DNA of 35,813 bases, from positions 1-35,813 of the forward strand of contig NZ_WVUD01000038.1 of the NCBI RefSeq assembly GCF_009856865.1, read 5' to 3'. Origin of the DNA: Solidesulfovibrio aerotolerans (GTDB lineage Bacteria; Desulfobacterota; Desulfovibrionia; Desulfovibrionales; Desulfovibrionaceae). A program made the translations under genes and the position numbers. The notes under the pieces were generated by a model. That model was given only the letters and a program-made list of their open reading frames with translations, did no database searches and was not told the DNA's origin. Below are positions 1 to 8,156 of the stretch, one piece after another (position 1 is the stretch's first letter; the number at the start of each line of letters is the position of its first letter).

Positions 1-1
1 T

Positions 2-115
2 AAATTGCGTAGTCTGGCCATGCGGGGCCGCGAGGCGTTGCTGCGCCTATACAGCTTTGAGCAACAGATGGTGCCGCGCATTGAACTGTTGAAAGACGAG
101 TTGAAGCGTTCGTGA
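2..115 (+). CDS. C-terminal end of an unidentified protein (partial)
   Basis: An open frame enters from the left edge and stops with TGA at 113-115, giving about 37 residues ending in ELLKDELKRS. The piece is charged and probably helical. It vaguely resembles the tail of a GT-B glycosyltransferase (an arginine-rich helix, then an LYSFEQQMVPRIE-like stretch), which would suit the surroundings, but it is too short to assign. It ends 45 bases before IS copy A. Confidence 0.4.
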   Translation, partial: KLRSLAMRGREALLRLYSFEQQMVPRIELLKDELKRS

Positions 116-160
116 AAGAGTCCCTAATAAGCCCGTCGTCCGTGAAATCAGCTACCACCG

Positions 161-984
161 GGCACCGTCAACTTGTCGGTGGAGAGGTTGCTGAAAACGT
201 CTCTTCCGGGTATTGAGCAGCATGTCGACGCACCCTAATCCCCGTTTTGCCGGTTATCGCTACCCCGCCGAGGTCATTTCGACCGCTGTCTGGCTGTACT
301 TCCGCTTTCCGCTGAGTCTGCGAATGGTTGAGGAAATGCTGGCGGCACGGGGCATCGCGGTCAGCTATGAGATGGTCCGGCAGTGGGGGCTGAAATTCGG
401 CCGCGATATCGCCAACACCCTGCGCCGACGGGCACCGCGCCGGGGCGACCAAGGCACCTGGATGAGGTCGTCCTGGCCATCGGCGGCAAGCGCCATTATC
501 TCTGGCGGGCTGTGGACAAGGATGGCTTCGTCCTTGACGAGCTGGTCCAGAGCCGGCGGGATGCGAAGGCGGCCAAGCGGCTGCTGCGAAAGCTGCTGAA
601 GAGGCAGGGTGTGGAGCCAAGTAATGGTGACCGACAAGCTTAAACGCTACGCCGCCGCCAAGCGAGAGACTATGCCTGGCGTCGAACATCGTCAGCACAA
701 GGGTCTCAACAATCGAGCCGAGAACTCCCACCAGCCGACGAGGCGACGAGAACGGCAGATGAAACGCTTCAAGTCGGCTCGCCAAGTCCAACGATTTCTC
801 TCCATCCACGACCCGATCGCCAACCTCTTCAACCTTCGCCGAGACCACCGAACCGCCCGAGCCCAAGCCTTCGAGACCTGGGCCGAAGTCGCCGGCGCTT
901 GCCTGGCTGCGTGATCCCAAGATGCCCTACCATACACGTTTCGGCACCCTATGCGCAAACCGGCCCAAACAAGTTGACGGTGCC
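161..984 (+). mobile_element. IS6-family insertion sequence, copy A (decayed)
   Basis: The left end GGCACCGTCAACTTGT begins at 161 and the complementary end finishes at 984, about 824 bp. The element contains one transposase frame broken by small deletions. The flanking octamers (taccaccg and ttcgaaac) differ, so there is no target duplication. It is the same IS as the other copies in this window. Confidence 0.88.
213..914 (+). pseudogene. IS6-family DDE transposase, frameshifted (copy A)
   Basis: It begins at a TTG (213) like the intact copies and keeps the family core: the HTH-like segment around SLRMVEEMLAARG, the first-Asp segment HLDEV, WRAVDKDG and NNRAENSH. Against copy C, one T is missing near 452 (gaccaaggc instead of gaccaatggc) and two bases are missing near 620 after gtggagcca. 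Six codons (RSVADY) are also lost near 850. The product is therefore split over three frames and should be inactive. Confidence 0.88.
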
Positions 985-1061
985 TTCGAAACCATAGGGC
1001 CAATTTGGCTGCCGTTATTCTGTAACGCAAGAAGCAATTTTTATTGACAAACGAGAGCACA

Positions 1062-1967
1062 ATGAGCGTCAAAAAACCTGCTATATCAGTTTTATGTGTT
1101 ACATTTAATCATGAAAATTTCATTAAAGATGCTCTTGAAGGTTTTGTGTCGCAGCAACTCAACGTGCCTTTTGAGGTTTTAGTTGGCGATGATTGCTCTA
1201 CAGATGGCACATCCTCTGTTATTCGTAAATATGCTTCACAATACCCACACATCATCAAGCCAATATTGCATAAGGAAAATATTGGTGCTTCCAGAAATTT
1301 TGCAAGCCTTGTGCGCCGTATACAAGGAAAATATGTCGCGCTCTGCGACGGCGACGACTATTGGACTGATACGCTAAAACTCCAAAAGCAATATGATTTT
1401 CTGGAGTCATTCCCAGATTATTCTATGTGTTTTCATCTGGTCAGGCAATCTTATGATGACGGTTCGCAACCAGATATTCTATATGGCCCTGGCCACTACC
1501 TTCCAGATGTGGTAACTTCTCGTAATTATTTTAAACTTGCAGATTTATTACGTATAAATGTTATAGCAAGCCTGTCGGTCTTGTATCGCTGGAAAATGGG
1601 GAATACTCTTCCAGAATGGATGCTAAAATATAACATTTGCGATTTGCCAATCCATCTTATTCATGCAGATATCGGTAAGATAGGCTACATTGACGAAGAA
1701 ATGGGTACGTACAGAAAGCACGCCAGGGGTTCGTGGTGGAATCATGAAACTCCTGCTCACAAAAAAGAAAATTCAGCACGCTATATATCTCTACTGGAAG
1801 ACATAAATGCAAGCCTTAACTATCGCAATGAATCCGACTTTCGCGCCATTATCAATGTGTCAAAAATTGAACTGGCAAAGCTGCAAGGAGATAAATCTCC
1901 TTTTTATAGAGTGCTCTCAAGTAAATTAGCATACGCTATTCGTATCCTTCGACAGCGCTGTTCCTGA
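1062..1967 (+). CDS. Family 2 glycosyltransferase
   Basis: A protein of 301 residues, starting at the ATG at 1062 rather than the in-frame TTG at 1044. It is a GT-A fold inverting glycosyltransferase: the N-terminal strand AISVLCVTFNHENFI (residues 7-21), the GDDCSTDGT loop (42-50) and the metal-binding DGDD followed by YW (96-101). The acceptor half carries RKHARGSWWN. No membrane segment is seen, so it is cytosolic and probably adds one sugar to a lipid-linked glycan. The DNA is clearly AT-richer than the flanking IS copies, which suggests separate transfer. It stands alone between IS copies A and B. Donor and acceptor cannot be told from sequence. Confidence 0.85.
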   Translation: MSVKKPAISVLCVTFNHENFIKDALEGFVSQQLNVPFEVLVGDDCSTDGTSSVIRKYASQYPHIIKPILHKENIGASRNFASLVRRIQGKYVALCDGDDYWTDTLKLQKQYDFLESFPDYSMCFHLVRQSYDDGSQPDILYGPGHYLPDVVTSRNYFKLADLLRINVIASLSVLYRWKMGNTLPEWMLKYNICDLPIHLIHADIGKIGYIDEEMGTYRKHARGSWWNHETPAHKKENSARYISLLEDINASLNYRNESDFRAIINVSKIELAKLQGDKSPFYRVLSSKLAYAIRILRQRCS

Positions 1968-2074
1968 TGAATTGGCATCGCGTCGCCGTTTACCCACGTC
2001 TAGTGGTTCTGTCTCCTTGACAACTAAAACCATTAGCACCTCCCACTGCGCCAGTGAAGCATTCGGTCGAGGCA

Positions 2075-2090
2075 GGGGGGGGGGGGGGGG
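2075..2090. repeat. Poly-G tract of 16
   Basis: Sixteen G in a row, nine bases upstream of IS copy B and about 110 bases after the glycosyltransferase stop. Such tracts slip easily, but this one lies in no gene. It may also be a sequencing or assembly length artefact. Nothing else is recognisable between 1968 and 2098. Confidence 0.9.
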
Positions 2091-2098
2091 AATTAGAC

Positions 2099-2420
2099 GG
2101 CACCGTCAACTTGTCGGCCGAGAGGTTGCTTGAAACGTCGCATCCGGGTATTGAGCCGCATGTCGACGCACCCTGATCCCCACTTTGCCGGCTATCGCTA
2201 CCCTGCCGAGGTCATTTCGACTGCCGTGTGGCTGTACTTCCGCTTTCCGCTGAGCCTGCGAATGGTTGAGGAAATGCTGGCTGCACGGGGTATCACGGTC
2301 AGCTATGAGCCGGTCCGCCAGTGGGGGCTGAAATTCGGCCGCGATATCGCCAACAGACTGCGCCGACGGGCGCCGCGCCGGGGTGATAAATGGTACCTTG
2401 ATGAGGTCGTCCTGACCATC
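2099..2420 (+). mobile_element. IS6-family insertion sequence, copy B (5' stump)
   Basis: A complete transposase-proximal end starts at 2099 (GGCACCGTCAACTTGTCGGC). Homology to the other copies stops abruptly at 2420, just after the codons for LDEVVLTI. About 500 bp including the other end are missing, so the element cannot move by itself. Confidence 0.85.
2151..2420 (+). pseudogene. IS6-family transposase, N-terminal fragment (copy B)
   Basis: It starts at TTG 2151 like the intact copies and runs through the HTH region and the first catalytic Asp (YLDEV). After about 90 codons it passes into unrelated DNA and stops at 2532-2534. The second Asp and the Glu of the DDE triad are absent. Confidence 0.85.
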
Positions 2421-2559
2421 ATCGACTGGTCCGAAGAATGCCGGCAGGTCACGGCCTTCGATCTCAGATATTGTCTCTGGACACCACAAGTGAAATATGC
2501 TTTCTATTCCCCAACTGATATCTTTGTAGGCTAACTGAGCCAGAAGGACATATGCAAGC
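2421..2559 (+). other. Unassigned 139-bp stretch upstream of the acyl module
   Basis: It sits between the IS B deletion edge and the acyl carrier protein start. It matches nothing I recognise and is probably the remnant of the gene or leader that once preceded the acyl operon. A purine run (agaaggac) about 12 bases before the ATG at 2560 may be a weak ribosome binding site. No clear promoter is seen. Confidence 0.4.
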
Positions 2560-2787
2560 ATGAATTACGACATTAAACTATTTCAAGAACAATTCGTTGA
2601 AATCATCGAGATGGATAGCGACGAATTTGATATTGATGCTCCTTTGTCGTCTTTGGAAGGCTGGGATTCGCTGGCTGCTTTGGGAGTTATCGCCATGCTC
2701 GACAAGCAATTTGGCATTGTCGTGTCCATCCAGGCCTTGAACGAAGCAACGTCTCCCCGAGACATCTTTAACCTGCTTCCGCGATGA
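2560..2787 (+). CDS. Acyl carrier protein
   Basis: A 75-residue acidic protein of the usual ACP length. The GWDSLAAL motif (34-41) places the phosphopantetheine-accepting serine at residue 37, at the start of helix II. It would carry the growing acyl chain as a thioester for the next two enzymes. Its TGA overlaps the ATG of the reductase (ATGA), so the two are translationally coupled. Encoded among glycosyltransferases and next to a sugar-type acyltransferase, it is more likely a dedicated ACP for glycan acylation than the housekeeping AcpP. Confidence 0.9.
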   Translation: MNYDIKLFQEQFVEIIEMDSDEFDIDAPLSSLEGWDSLAALGVIAMLDKQFGIVVSIQALNEATSPRDIFNLLPR

Positions 2788-3548
2788 ACCCGTATCTACC
2801 TGGACTTGCAGGCGAGACGGTCATAGTGACCGGGGCCTCGTCTGGGTTGGGGCGTGCCGTATCCCTCAATGCCGCTTTGTATGGGGCCAAAGTTGTCTTG
2901 ATCGCACGGGATTCAGAGCGTCTGCGCCTCGTCCGGGAGGCACTTCCAGGCGAGGGGCACTCGTGGTTCAGTTTCGACCTACAGCACGTTGATGCTATAC
3001 CAGTATTGCTTTCAAACGTGGTGGCTACGGCCGGTCGGCCGAGAGCCCTTGTGCATTGTGCCGGCATCTGCATCCAGCAACCACTTCGATTTATTGACCA
3101 AGACAGCTTACAGAAGACTATGCGGGTCAATGTGGAGAGCGCATTTTTCTTGACCCAGGCCATACGCCACAAGCAAATTCGCGGCGAGAGGATGAGCATC
3201 GTGTTGGTTGCGTCTGTAGCGGCTATGCTTGGTTCTAGCAGTTTGGCAACCTACTGCGCCAGTAAGGGCGCGCTCGTGGCTGGCATGAAGGCGATGGCCG
3301 AAGAATTGGCCCGAGATAAAATCCGTATCAATTGCGTGGCGCCAGGCTGCTTCCAATCTGATATGTTGCAACAATTAGGTGGTTCCGTTGGAGGAAAACA
3401 CCTTGAATCTTTGCAGGCGAAGCATCCTCTAGGTCTGGGTACGCCTGATGACGTTTCTCATGCCTGCCTTTTTCTAATCTCCCACCTGAGCAGCTGGATT
3501 ACTGGTTCAACCTTGGTGGTCGACGGGGGGTACAGTGCCTGTAAATAA
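2784..3548 (+). CDS. SDR-family 3-oxoacyl-ACP reductase (FabG-like)
   Basis: A classical short-chain dehydrogenase/reductase of 254 residues. The cofactor loop TGASSGLG is at 16-23, HCAG is at 91-94, the catalytic serine is in VLVAS (about residue 144), the YCASK motif gives Tyr157 and Lys161, and the C-terminal SSWITGSTLVVDGGYS is typical of FabG. The likely reaction is NADPH-dependent reduction of a 3-oxoacyl-ACP to 3-hydroxyacyl-ACP. The start overlaps the ACP stop and the end overlaps the KAS III start by 14 bases. Reduction of a sugar ketone is a less likely alternative. Confidence 0.85.
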   Translation: MNPYLPGLAGETVIVTGASSGLGRAVSLNAALYGAKVVLIARDSERLRLVREALPGEGHSWFSFDLQHVDAIPVLLSNVVATAGRPRALVHCAGICIQQPLRFIDQDSLQKTMRVNVESAFFLTQAIRHKQIRGERMSIVLVASVAAMLGSSSLATYCASKGALVAGMKAMAEELARDKIRINCVAPGCFQSDMLQQLGGSVGGKHLESLQAKHPLGLGTPDDVSHACLFLISHLSSWITGSTLVVDGGYSACK

Positions 3549-4551
3549 CTCCTTGGGAAGGAATCCTGCGGCAGCGATTCTCGCCACGGCCTATTATCTT
3601 CCTGAGCAGATAGTCAGCAACGAGGCCCTGGCCGCCGAGTTTCCTGAATGGAACGTGCACAAGATATCGGACAAAACCGGCTTCGTCAGTCGTCGGTTGG
3701 CCGGTGAGGATGAATTTGCCACAGACCTTGCCTACAAAGCCTGTCAAAAACTCTTTGAGGAAGTGACCGTTAGCCCGTCAGAAGTGGACTTTCTGATCCT
3801 AGTGACGCAGAGTCCTGATTATGCCTTGCCCACCTCGGCATGTATTATGCAAAACAGGCTGGGGTTGCCGACAACGATCGGAGCGCTGGACGTCAATTTG
3901 GGTTGCTCTGGTTTCATCTACGGGCTGAGTCTTGCCAAGGGCTTGGTAGAGACTGGCCAAGCAACTTGCGTTCTACTCGTGACCGCAGAAACGTACAGCA
4001 AGCACATGAATCCGTGTGATAAATCAGTTCGGACCATCTTCGGTGACGGTGCTGCGGCTACTCTTGTGGGTGCGACAGATCCTGACACGCCGCCGCATTT
4101 GGGACCGTTTGCTTTCGGAACAGACGGCAGTGGGGCTATGAATTTGGTGGTTCCCGGCAGCGGGGTTCGCCCTGCATTTGTCACTCCAGCCGGGAACAAC
4201 AAATATCTCTATATGAACGGCCCTGAGATTTTCGCGTTTACCCTGCAACGGGTGCCCGAAATCGTCTCGCAAATACTGGCAAAGGCGGAATTGTCCTTGG
4301 ATGCAGTGGACGCCTTCGTCTTCCATCAGGCCAATAAATATATCCTGCAGCACCTGCAGCAGAAGCTTGATATAGATGATGAGCGATTCATCATGGCCAG
4401 TGCCGAGGCAGGCAACACGGTGTCTTCTAGCATTCCCATCGCATTAGCCAATGCCAAGCAGAGTGGTTCATTGCGCGCCGGGCAACGAATTATGCTCGTT
4501 GGTTTTGGGGTGGGCTATTCCTATGCTGCCTGTTTGGCCCGTCTCTTATAG
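3535..4551 (+). CDS. 3-oxoacyl-ACP synthase III (KAS III, FabH-like)
   Basis: A thiolase-fold condensing enzyme of 338 residues starting with GTG at 3535, inside the end of the reductase gene. The full FabH triad is visible: Cys124 in LGCSGF, His264 in FHQAN and Asn294 in EAGNT. The C-terminal GFGVGYSYAA loop is also typical. It would condense an acyl-CoA starter with malonyl-ACP to give a short 3-oxoacyl-ACP, which the preceding SDR reduces. The genes around it argue for a specialised copy making a 3-hydroxyacyl group for a sugar rather than membrane fatty acids. Confidence 0.88.
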   Translation: MPVNNSLGRNPAAAILATAYYLPEQIVSNEALAAEFPEWNVHKISDKTGFVSRRLAGEDEFATDLAYKACQKLFEEVTVSPSEVDFLILVTQSPDYALPTSACIMQNRLGLPTTIGALDVNLGCSGFIYGLSLAKGLVETGQATCVLLVTAETYSKHMNPCDKSVRTIFGDGAAATLVGATDPDTPPHLGPFAFGTDGSGAMNLVVPGSGVRPAFVTPAGNNKYLYMNGPEIFAFTLQRVPEIVSQILAKAELSLDAVDAFVFHQANKYILQHLQQKLDIDDERFIMASAEAGNTVSSSIPIALANAKQSGSLRAGQRIMLVGFGVGYSYAACLARLL

Positions 4552-4623
4552 TGCAGTTTATTAAGAGAGCCAGCGAAAAGAAGCACTCCCGTTTTTCCAT
4601 CCAACACGGGGAAAGGCGACGAA

Positions 4624-5214
4624 ATGTCAATATCATTTCTGTACGAAGAAGGTGAACTCCAGGCGCTCGGATTTGCCGCTATCGGAAAAAACGTCAGCAT
4701 AGATCGCAGTGTGCGTTTTTTTGGTATTGGCAATATAAGCATCGGTGATAACGTGAGGATTGATCCTTTCTGCCTCCTGAGCGCTGGCCCCGGTGGCATC
4801 AGCATCGGCCGTAACGTGCACTTGGGGGTGTCTTGCTCTCTCATCGGCAGAGCGCGCATTGAGTTGCATGACTTTGCGGGCCTGTCTGGCAAGACATCCA
4901 TCTATTCCTCGACTGATGACTATCTCTCTGGGGCTATGACCAATCCGACCGTTCCCGAAGAGTTTACCAATGTTGTTAGCAAACCGGTGATCGTTTACCG
5001 CCACGCGGTTGTTGGAACTGGGAGTGTATTGTTGCCAGGAGTCACGGTAGGTCAAGGTGCGGCTATCGGAGCGCTCTCGTTGGTTCGCAAGAATGTTGAG
5101 GAGTATGCAATCCTATTAGGCAATCCGGCCAAGAAGATCGGCCAGCGTGGACGGACTTTCCTCGATCACGAAATAGTACTGCGTCGATGGGAAGAGGGTA
5201 AGGACCCCACTTGA
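4624..5214 (+). CDS. Hexapeptide-repeat (left-handed beta-helix) acyltransferase
   Basis: A 196-residue trimeric-type acyltransferase. Imperfect hexapeptides run from about residue 20 to 90 (IGKNVS, IGNISIGDNV, ISIGRNV), then an insertion loop. A second set follows (VVGTGSVLLPGVTVGQGAAIGA), ending in the usual NPAKKIG turn. AAAGG-type spacing upstream (aaaggcgacgaa) supports the ATG at 4624. It lies 72 bases after the KAS III gene and is probably the last gene of the acyl operon, moving the acyl group from ACP, or acetyl from acetyl-CoA, to a sugar hydroxyl or amine. The acceptor is not visible. Confidence 0.85.
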   Translation: MSISFLYEEGELQALGFAAIGKNVSIDRSVRFFGIGNISIGDNVRIDPFCLLSAGPGGISIGRNVHLGVSCSLIGRARIELHDFAGLSGKTSIYSSTDDYLSGAMTNPTVPEEFTNVVSKPVIVYRHAVVGTGSVLLPGVTVGQGAAIGALSLVRKNVEEYAILLGNPAKKIGQRGRTFLDHEIVLRRWEEGKDPT

Positions 5215-5340
5215 CCTTAAAAAGCTTGGTAACTCTGCTTTTGTGGAAAACGTCGGGGAAGACTGAGCAACGTCTTGCCACTAAAGCGCGGAGTGACCTT
5301 ACCCCATTGAGTACACCAAGGATAAGTTCGGACTATTGGT

Positions 5341-6185
5341 GGCACCGTCAACTTGTTTGGGCCGGTTTGCGCATAGGGTGCCGAAACGTGTATGGTAGGG
5401 CATCTTGGGATCACGCAGCCAGGCGAGCGCCGGCGACTTCGGCCCAGGTCTCGAAGGCTTGGGCTCGGGCGGTTCGGTAGTCGGCGACGGAGCGGAGGTC
5501 TCGGCGAAGGTTGAAGAGGTTGGCGATCGGGTCGTGGATGGAAAGAAATCGTTGGACTTGGCGAGGCGACTTGAAGCGTTTCATCTGCCGTTCTCGTCGC
5601 CTCGTCGGCTGGTGGGAGTTCTCGGCTCGATTGTTGAGACCCTTGTGCTGACGATGTTCGACGCCAGGCATAGTCTCGCGCTTGGCGGCGGCGTAGCTTT
5701 TAAGCTTGTCGGTCACCATTACTCTTGGCTCCACACCCTGCCTCTTCAGCAGCTTTCGCAGCAGCCGCTTGGCCGCCTTCGCATCCCGCCGGCTCTGGAC
5801 CAGCTCGTCAAGGACGAAGCCATCCTTGTCCACAGCCCGCCAGAGATACTGGCGCTTGCCGCCGATGGCCAGGACGACCTCATCCAGGTGCCATTGGTCG
5901 CCCCGGCGCGGCGCCCGTCGGCGCAGGCTGTTGGCGATATCGCGACCGAATTTCAGCCCCCACTGCCGGACCGTTTCATAGCTGACCGTGATACCCCGTG
6001 CCGCCAGCATTTCCTCAACCATTCGCAGACTCAGCGGAAAGCGGAAGTACAGCCATACGGCGGTCGAAATGACCTCGGCGGGGTAGCGATAACCGGCAAA
6101 GTGAGGATTAGGGGGCGTCGACATGCTGCTCAATACCCGGAAGAGACGTTTTCAGCAACCTCTCCACCGACAAGTTGACGGTACC
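5341..6185 (-). mobile_element. IS6-family insertion sequence, copy C (intact)
   Basis: The ends GGCACCGTCAACTTGT (5341) and its complement with a GGTACC tip (ending 6185) enclose one intact transposase on the minus strand, 845 bp in all. It is nearly identical to copy E including the outer 70 bases. The flanks ctattggt and tgtccaag do not match. The 126 bp between the acyltransferase stop and this element show nothing recognisable. Confidence 0.92.
5411..6133 (-). CDS. IS6-family DDE transposase (copy C, intact)
   Basis: A 240-residue protein, the normal length for IS6/IS240-type transposases, starting at a TTG conserved in all copies. Domains in order: HTH-like N-terminus (about 20-60), then an RNase-H-like catalytic core with Asp84 (WHLDEV), WRAVDKDG, Asp142 (VTDKL) and Glu171 (NNRAENSH). 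An Arg-rich stretch (TRRRERQ) and IHDPIANLF follow. It would catalyse replicative transposition through cointegrates. This is the reference copy for judging the damaged ones. Confidence 0.92.
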   Translation of the reverse strand: MSSMSTPPNPHFAGYRYPAEVISTAVWLYFRFPLSLRMVEEMLAARGITVSYETVRQWGLKFGRDIANSLRRRAPRRGDQWHLDEVVLAIGGKRQYLWRAVDKDGFVLDELVQSRRDAKAAKRLLRKLLKRQGVEPRVMVTDKLKSYAAAKRETMPGVEHRQHKGLNNRAENSHQPTRRRERQMKRFKSPRQVQRFLSIHDPIANLFNLRRDLRSVADYRTARAQAFETWAEVAGARLAA

Positions 6186-6258
6186 TGTCCAAGACCGCAT
6201 CCGCCAGGGTCGGGTCTTGAAACCGCCCGTGCCATTCCGCCACCGGGAACTGAGTCGC
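6186..6258 (-). pseudogene. IS21-type IstB helper protein remnant
   Basis: On the minus strand the segment reads TQFPVAEWHGRF then QDPTLADAVLD. This is the characteristic C-terminal portion of IstB-like ATPases of IS21 elements (consensus roughly TSQLPVxxWHxxxxDPTLADAILDR). About 24 codons remain, cut by IS copy C on one side. No IstA or Walker motif is present nearby. Confidence 0.6.
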
Positions 6259-6315
6259 AAAGTCATCGGCTATCCGCATCATTGGACGTTTATCGAGGCC
6301 TGGCGACCTGCCAGG

Positions 6316-6508
6316 GGCACCGACAAGTTGACGGTGCCCCCAGCCATAAACATTTCGGTACCCGATGCGCAAACCAGCACAAACAAGTTGACGGTGCCCG
6401 GCGGGGTAGCGATAATTGGCAAAACAGGGATTAGGGTGCGTCGACATGCTGCTCAATACCCGGAAGAGACGTTTTCAGCAACCTATCCACCGACAAGTTG
6501 ACGGTGCC
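6316..6508. repeat. Three stacked solo ends of the IS6-family element
   Basis: Three end fragments lie in tandem, all pointing the same way. A 21-base tip ends at 6338. The transposase-distal end occupies about 6341-6398. A longer transposase-proximal end at 6399-6508 still carries the first codons of the transposase. No complete element is present. They look like left-overs of IS copies that inserted next to one another and then deleted. Confidence 0.8.
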
Positions 6509-6564
6509 CTTGCTTCCGCCCTTGACCTGCGAAACCATACCCTACTAACGCCCAAGGATAGTGC

Positions 6565-7425
6565 ATGTCGCCCACGTGCCATGTCTGCCCGGTCTGCGGC
6601 CGCCTCGCCGTCCCCCGTCTGGTCTTCCCGGCCTTCACGGTTCTGGCTTGTCCGGGCTGCCGCCATGAATTCACCCCGGAACTGCCGCGCAGTGCGGCCG
6701 AAACCTATGATCCGGCCTATTTCCAGAAAGCCCATGCCAATTGGTTTGCCAATCCCGACACCGACCTGTTTGCGACCCTGGCCGCTGCCATTGCCCGGTT
6801 CCACGGCAAAACGGCCCGTGTCATTGACATCGGCTGCGGCAACGGCGCCTTTCTCAGCTATCTGCAAAAACAGGGCTTTACCCATTTAGCAGGCCTGGAC
6901 ATCATCGCGCAAACCCTGCCCGCGCCCATGCGTTACTTTAAAACCCCCATCGAGGACTATGCCGGCGGCGAAACCTTTGACGCGGTGGTGTCTTTGGCCA
7001 ATGTCGAGCATTTGCCCAACCCCCAGGCCGCCCTGGCCGCCCTGGCCCGATTGGTCACCCCGGGGGCTTTGGTGGCTGTCTATACCGTGGTCAACCATTC
7101 GCTGCTCTACAGTGCGGCCAAGGTTTTAGCCGATTGCGGTGTTCCTTTTGCCGCCGCCCGGCTCTACGATCCCCACCACGTCAGCCACTTTTCCGTGGCT
7201 TCCCTGGCCCGGGCCGCTGTGGCCGCCGGCTTGACCCCGCTGGCGCTCAGCCGGCGCGACATCCCCAAAAAGGCCGTAGATCTGCCCCAAGGCCCGTTAC
7301 GCCCGGCGGTGTCCCTGGCCGTTTCGGCCATTGCCGCCGTGGCCGCCGCCAGCGGGGCGCAGATGTTGCAACTTGCCCTGTTTACGAACGGCAACGCCCA
7401 TGGTAGCCATATTGATGCCTGCTAA
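6565..7425 (+). CDS. SAM-dependent methyltransferase with N-terminal zinc ribbon
   Basis: 286 residues. The N-terminus carries two CxxC pairs (Cys8/Cys11 and Cys29/Cys32), a likely structural zinc site. A class I methyltransferase domain follows, with motif I VIDIGCGNG (about 86-94) and the acidic GLDI at the end of strand 2. FDAVVSLANVEHLPNP is the motif IV region typical of the UbiE/Methyltransf_11-12 group found in polysaccharide loci. The C-terminal part is Ala/Pro-rich. Its end overlaps the following glycosyltransferase by 26 bases, so the two are probably co-translated. The substrate is likely a sugar or glycan end, but not defined. Confidence 0.8.
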   Translation: MSPTCHVCPVCGRLAVPRLVFPAFTVLACPGCRHEFTPELPRSAAETYDPAYFQKAHANWFANPDTDLFATLAAAIARFHGKTARVIDIGCGNGAFLSYLQKQGFTHLAGLDIIAQTLPAPMRYFKTPIEDYAGGETFDAVVSLANVEHLPNPQAALAALARLVTPGALVAVYTVVNHSLLYSAAKVLADCGVPFAAARLYDPHHVSHFSVASLARAAVAAGLTPLALSRRDIPKKAVDLPQGPLRPAVSLAVSAIAAVAAASGAQMLQLALFTNGNAHGSHIDAC

Positions 7426-8149
7426 CCAAGGTTACCTGCCCCGAATTTCTGTTGTCATTTTGTGCTACAAGGCCGGGCTGACCCTCCCGGCCTTTGTCGA
7501 TGCCGTGCGCGCCGCCATGGAGCGTCTGGGCTGCGCCTACGAATTGGTGCTGGTGGGCAATCACAACCGGGGCGACGTGGCCGACCAGACCCCGGCCGTG
7601 GTGCGCCGGCTGGCTGCTGGCGATTCCCGCATCATCCCGCTTACGCTGGAAAAACGCGGCATGATGGGCTGGGACGCCCGGCAAGGGCTGGCTGTGGCCA
7701 CGGGCGAGGTAATTGCCCTTATTGACGGCGATTACCAGATGCCCCCGGAAGACCTGGAACATGTCTGCCGGCTGCTTATCGAGCAAAACCTGGAGCTGGC
7801 CATGACCTGCCGGGCCGTTCGCAAGGACGGTTTGGTACGCCGGATCAACAGCCGCCTGTACAATCTGGTCTTTAAGGCGCTGTTTCCCGGCTATCCGGTG
7901 CGCGACGTCAATTCCAAGCCCAAGGCCATGACCCGGGCCTTTTTTAACAAGCTGCGCCTGACCGCCGACGGCTGGTTTCTCGACGCCCAAATAGTTATTC
8001 AGGCCCGCCGGCTGCGCGCCCGCCTGGGGCAGATCGAAACCGTGTTTCTCCAGGGCGCCCGCAAATCCTTTGTGCGCCCTGACGCGGTGCTGGAATTTAT
8101 CCGCAGCCTGCTGGCCGCGCGACTGCGCGAGTTTTTTATCCAATCATGA
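7400..8149 (+). CDS. Family 2 glycosyltransferase (dolichyl-phosphate-sugar synthase-like)
   Basis: A GT-A protein of 249 residues. Visible are ISVVILCYKAG (16-26), RGMMGWDARQGLAVATGEVIA in the nucleotide-sugar region, the DGD metal motif at 109-111 (ALIDGDYQMPPE), and a KAMTRAFFNKL acceptor region. It resembles polyprenyl-phosphate mannosyl/glucosyl transferases but lacks C-terminal membrane segments. The ATG at 7400 is preferred to an upstream frame extension; ATG 7415 is also possible. It overlaps the methyltransferase and ends 8 bases before an IS end fragment, so downstream genes may have been lost. Confidence 0.82.
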   Translation: MVAILMPANQGYLPRISVVILCYKAGLTLPAFVDAVRAAMERLGCAYELVLVGNHNRGDVADQTPAVVRRLAAGDSRIIPLTLEKRGMMGWDARQGLAVATGEVIALIDGDYQMPPEDLEHVCRLLIEQNLELAMTCRAVRKDGLVRRINSRLYNLVFKALFPGYPVRDVNSKPKAMTRAFFNKLRLTADGWFLDAQIVIQARRLRARLGQIETVFLQGARKSFVRPDAVLEFIRSLLAARLREFFIQS

Positions 8150-8156
8150 AATTTTC

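Noticed and set aside
5405-6178. Long plus-strand frame (257 residues) opposite the copy C transposase, and similar frames opposite copies D, E, F, G and H
   Set aside because: They are antisense shadows of the GC-rich transposase gene; composition is Arg/Pro/Ser-rich and they follow every IS copy.
7382-8143. 253-residue minus-strand frame opposite the GT2 gene
   Set aside because: Shadow frame; the plus strand carries the glycosyltransferase motifs and DGD.
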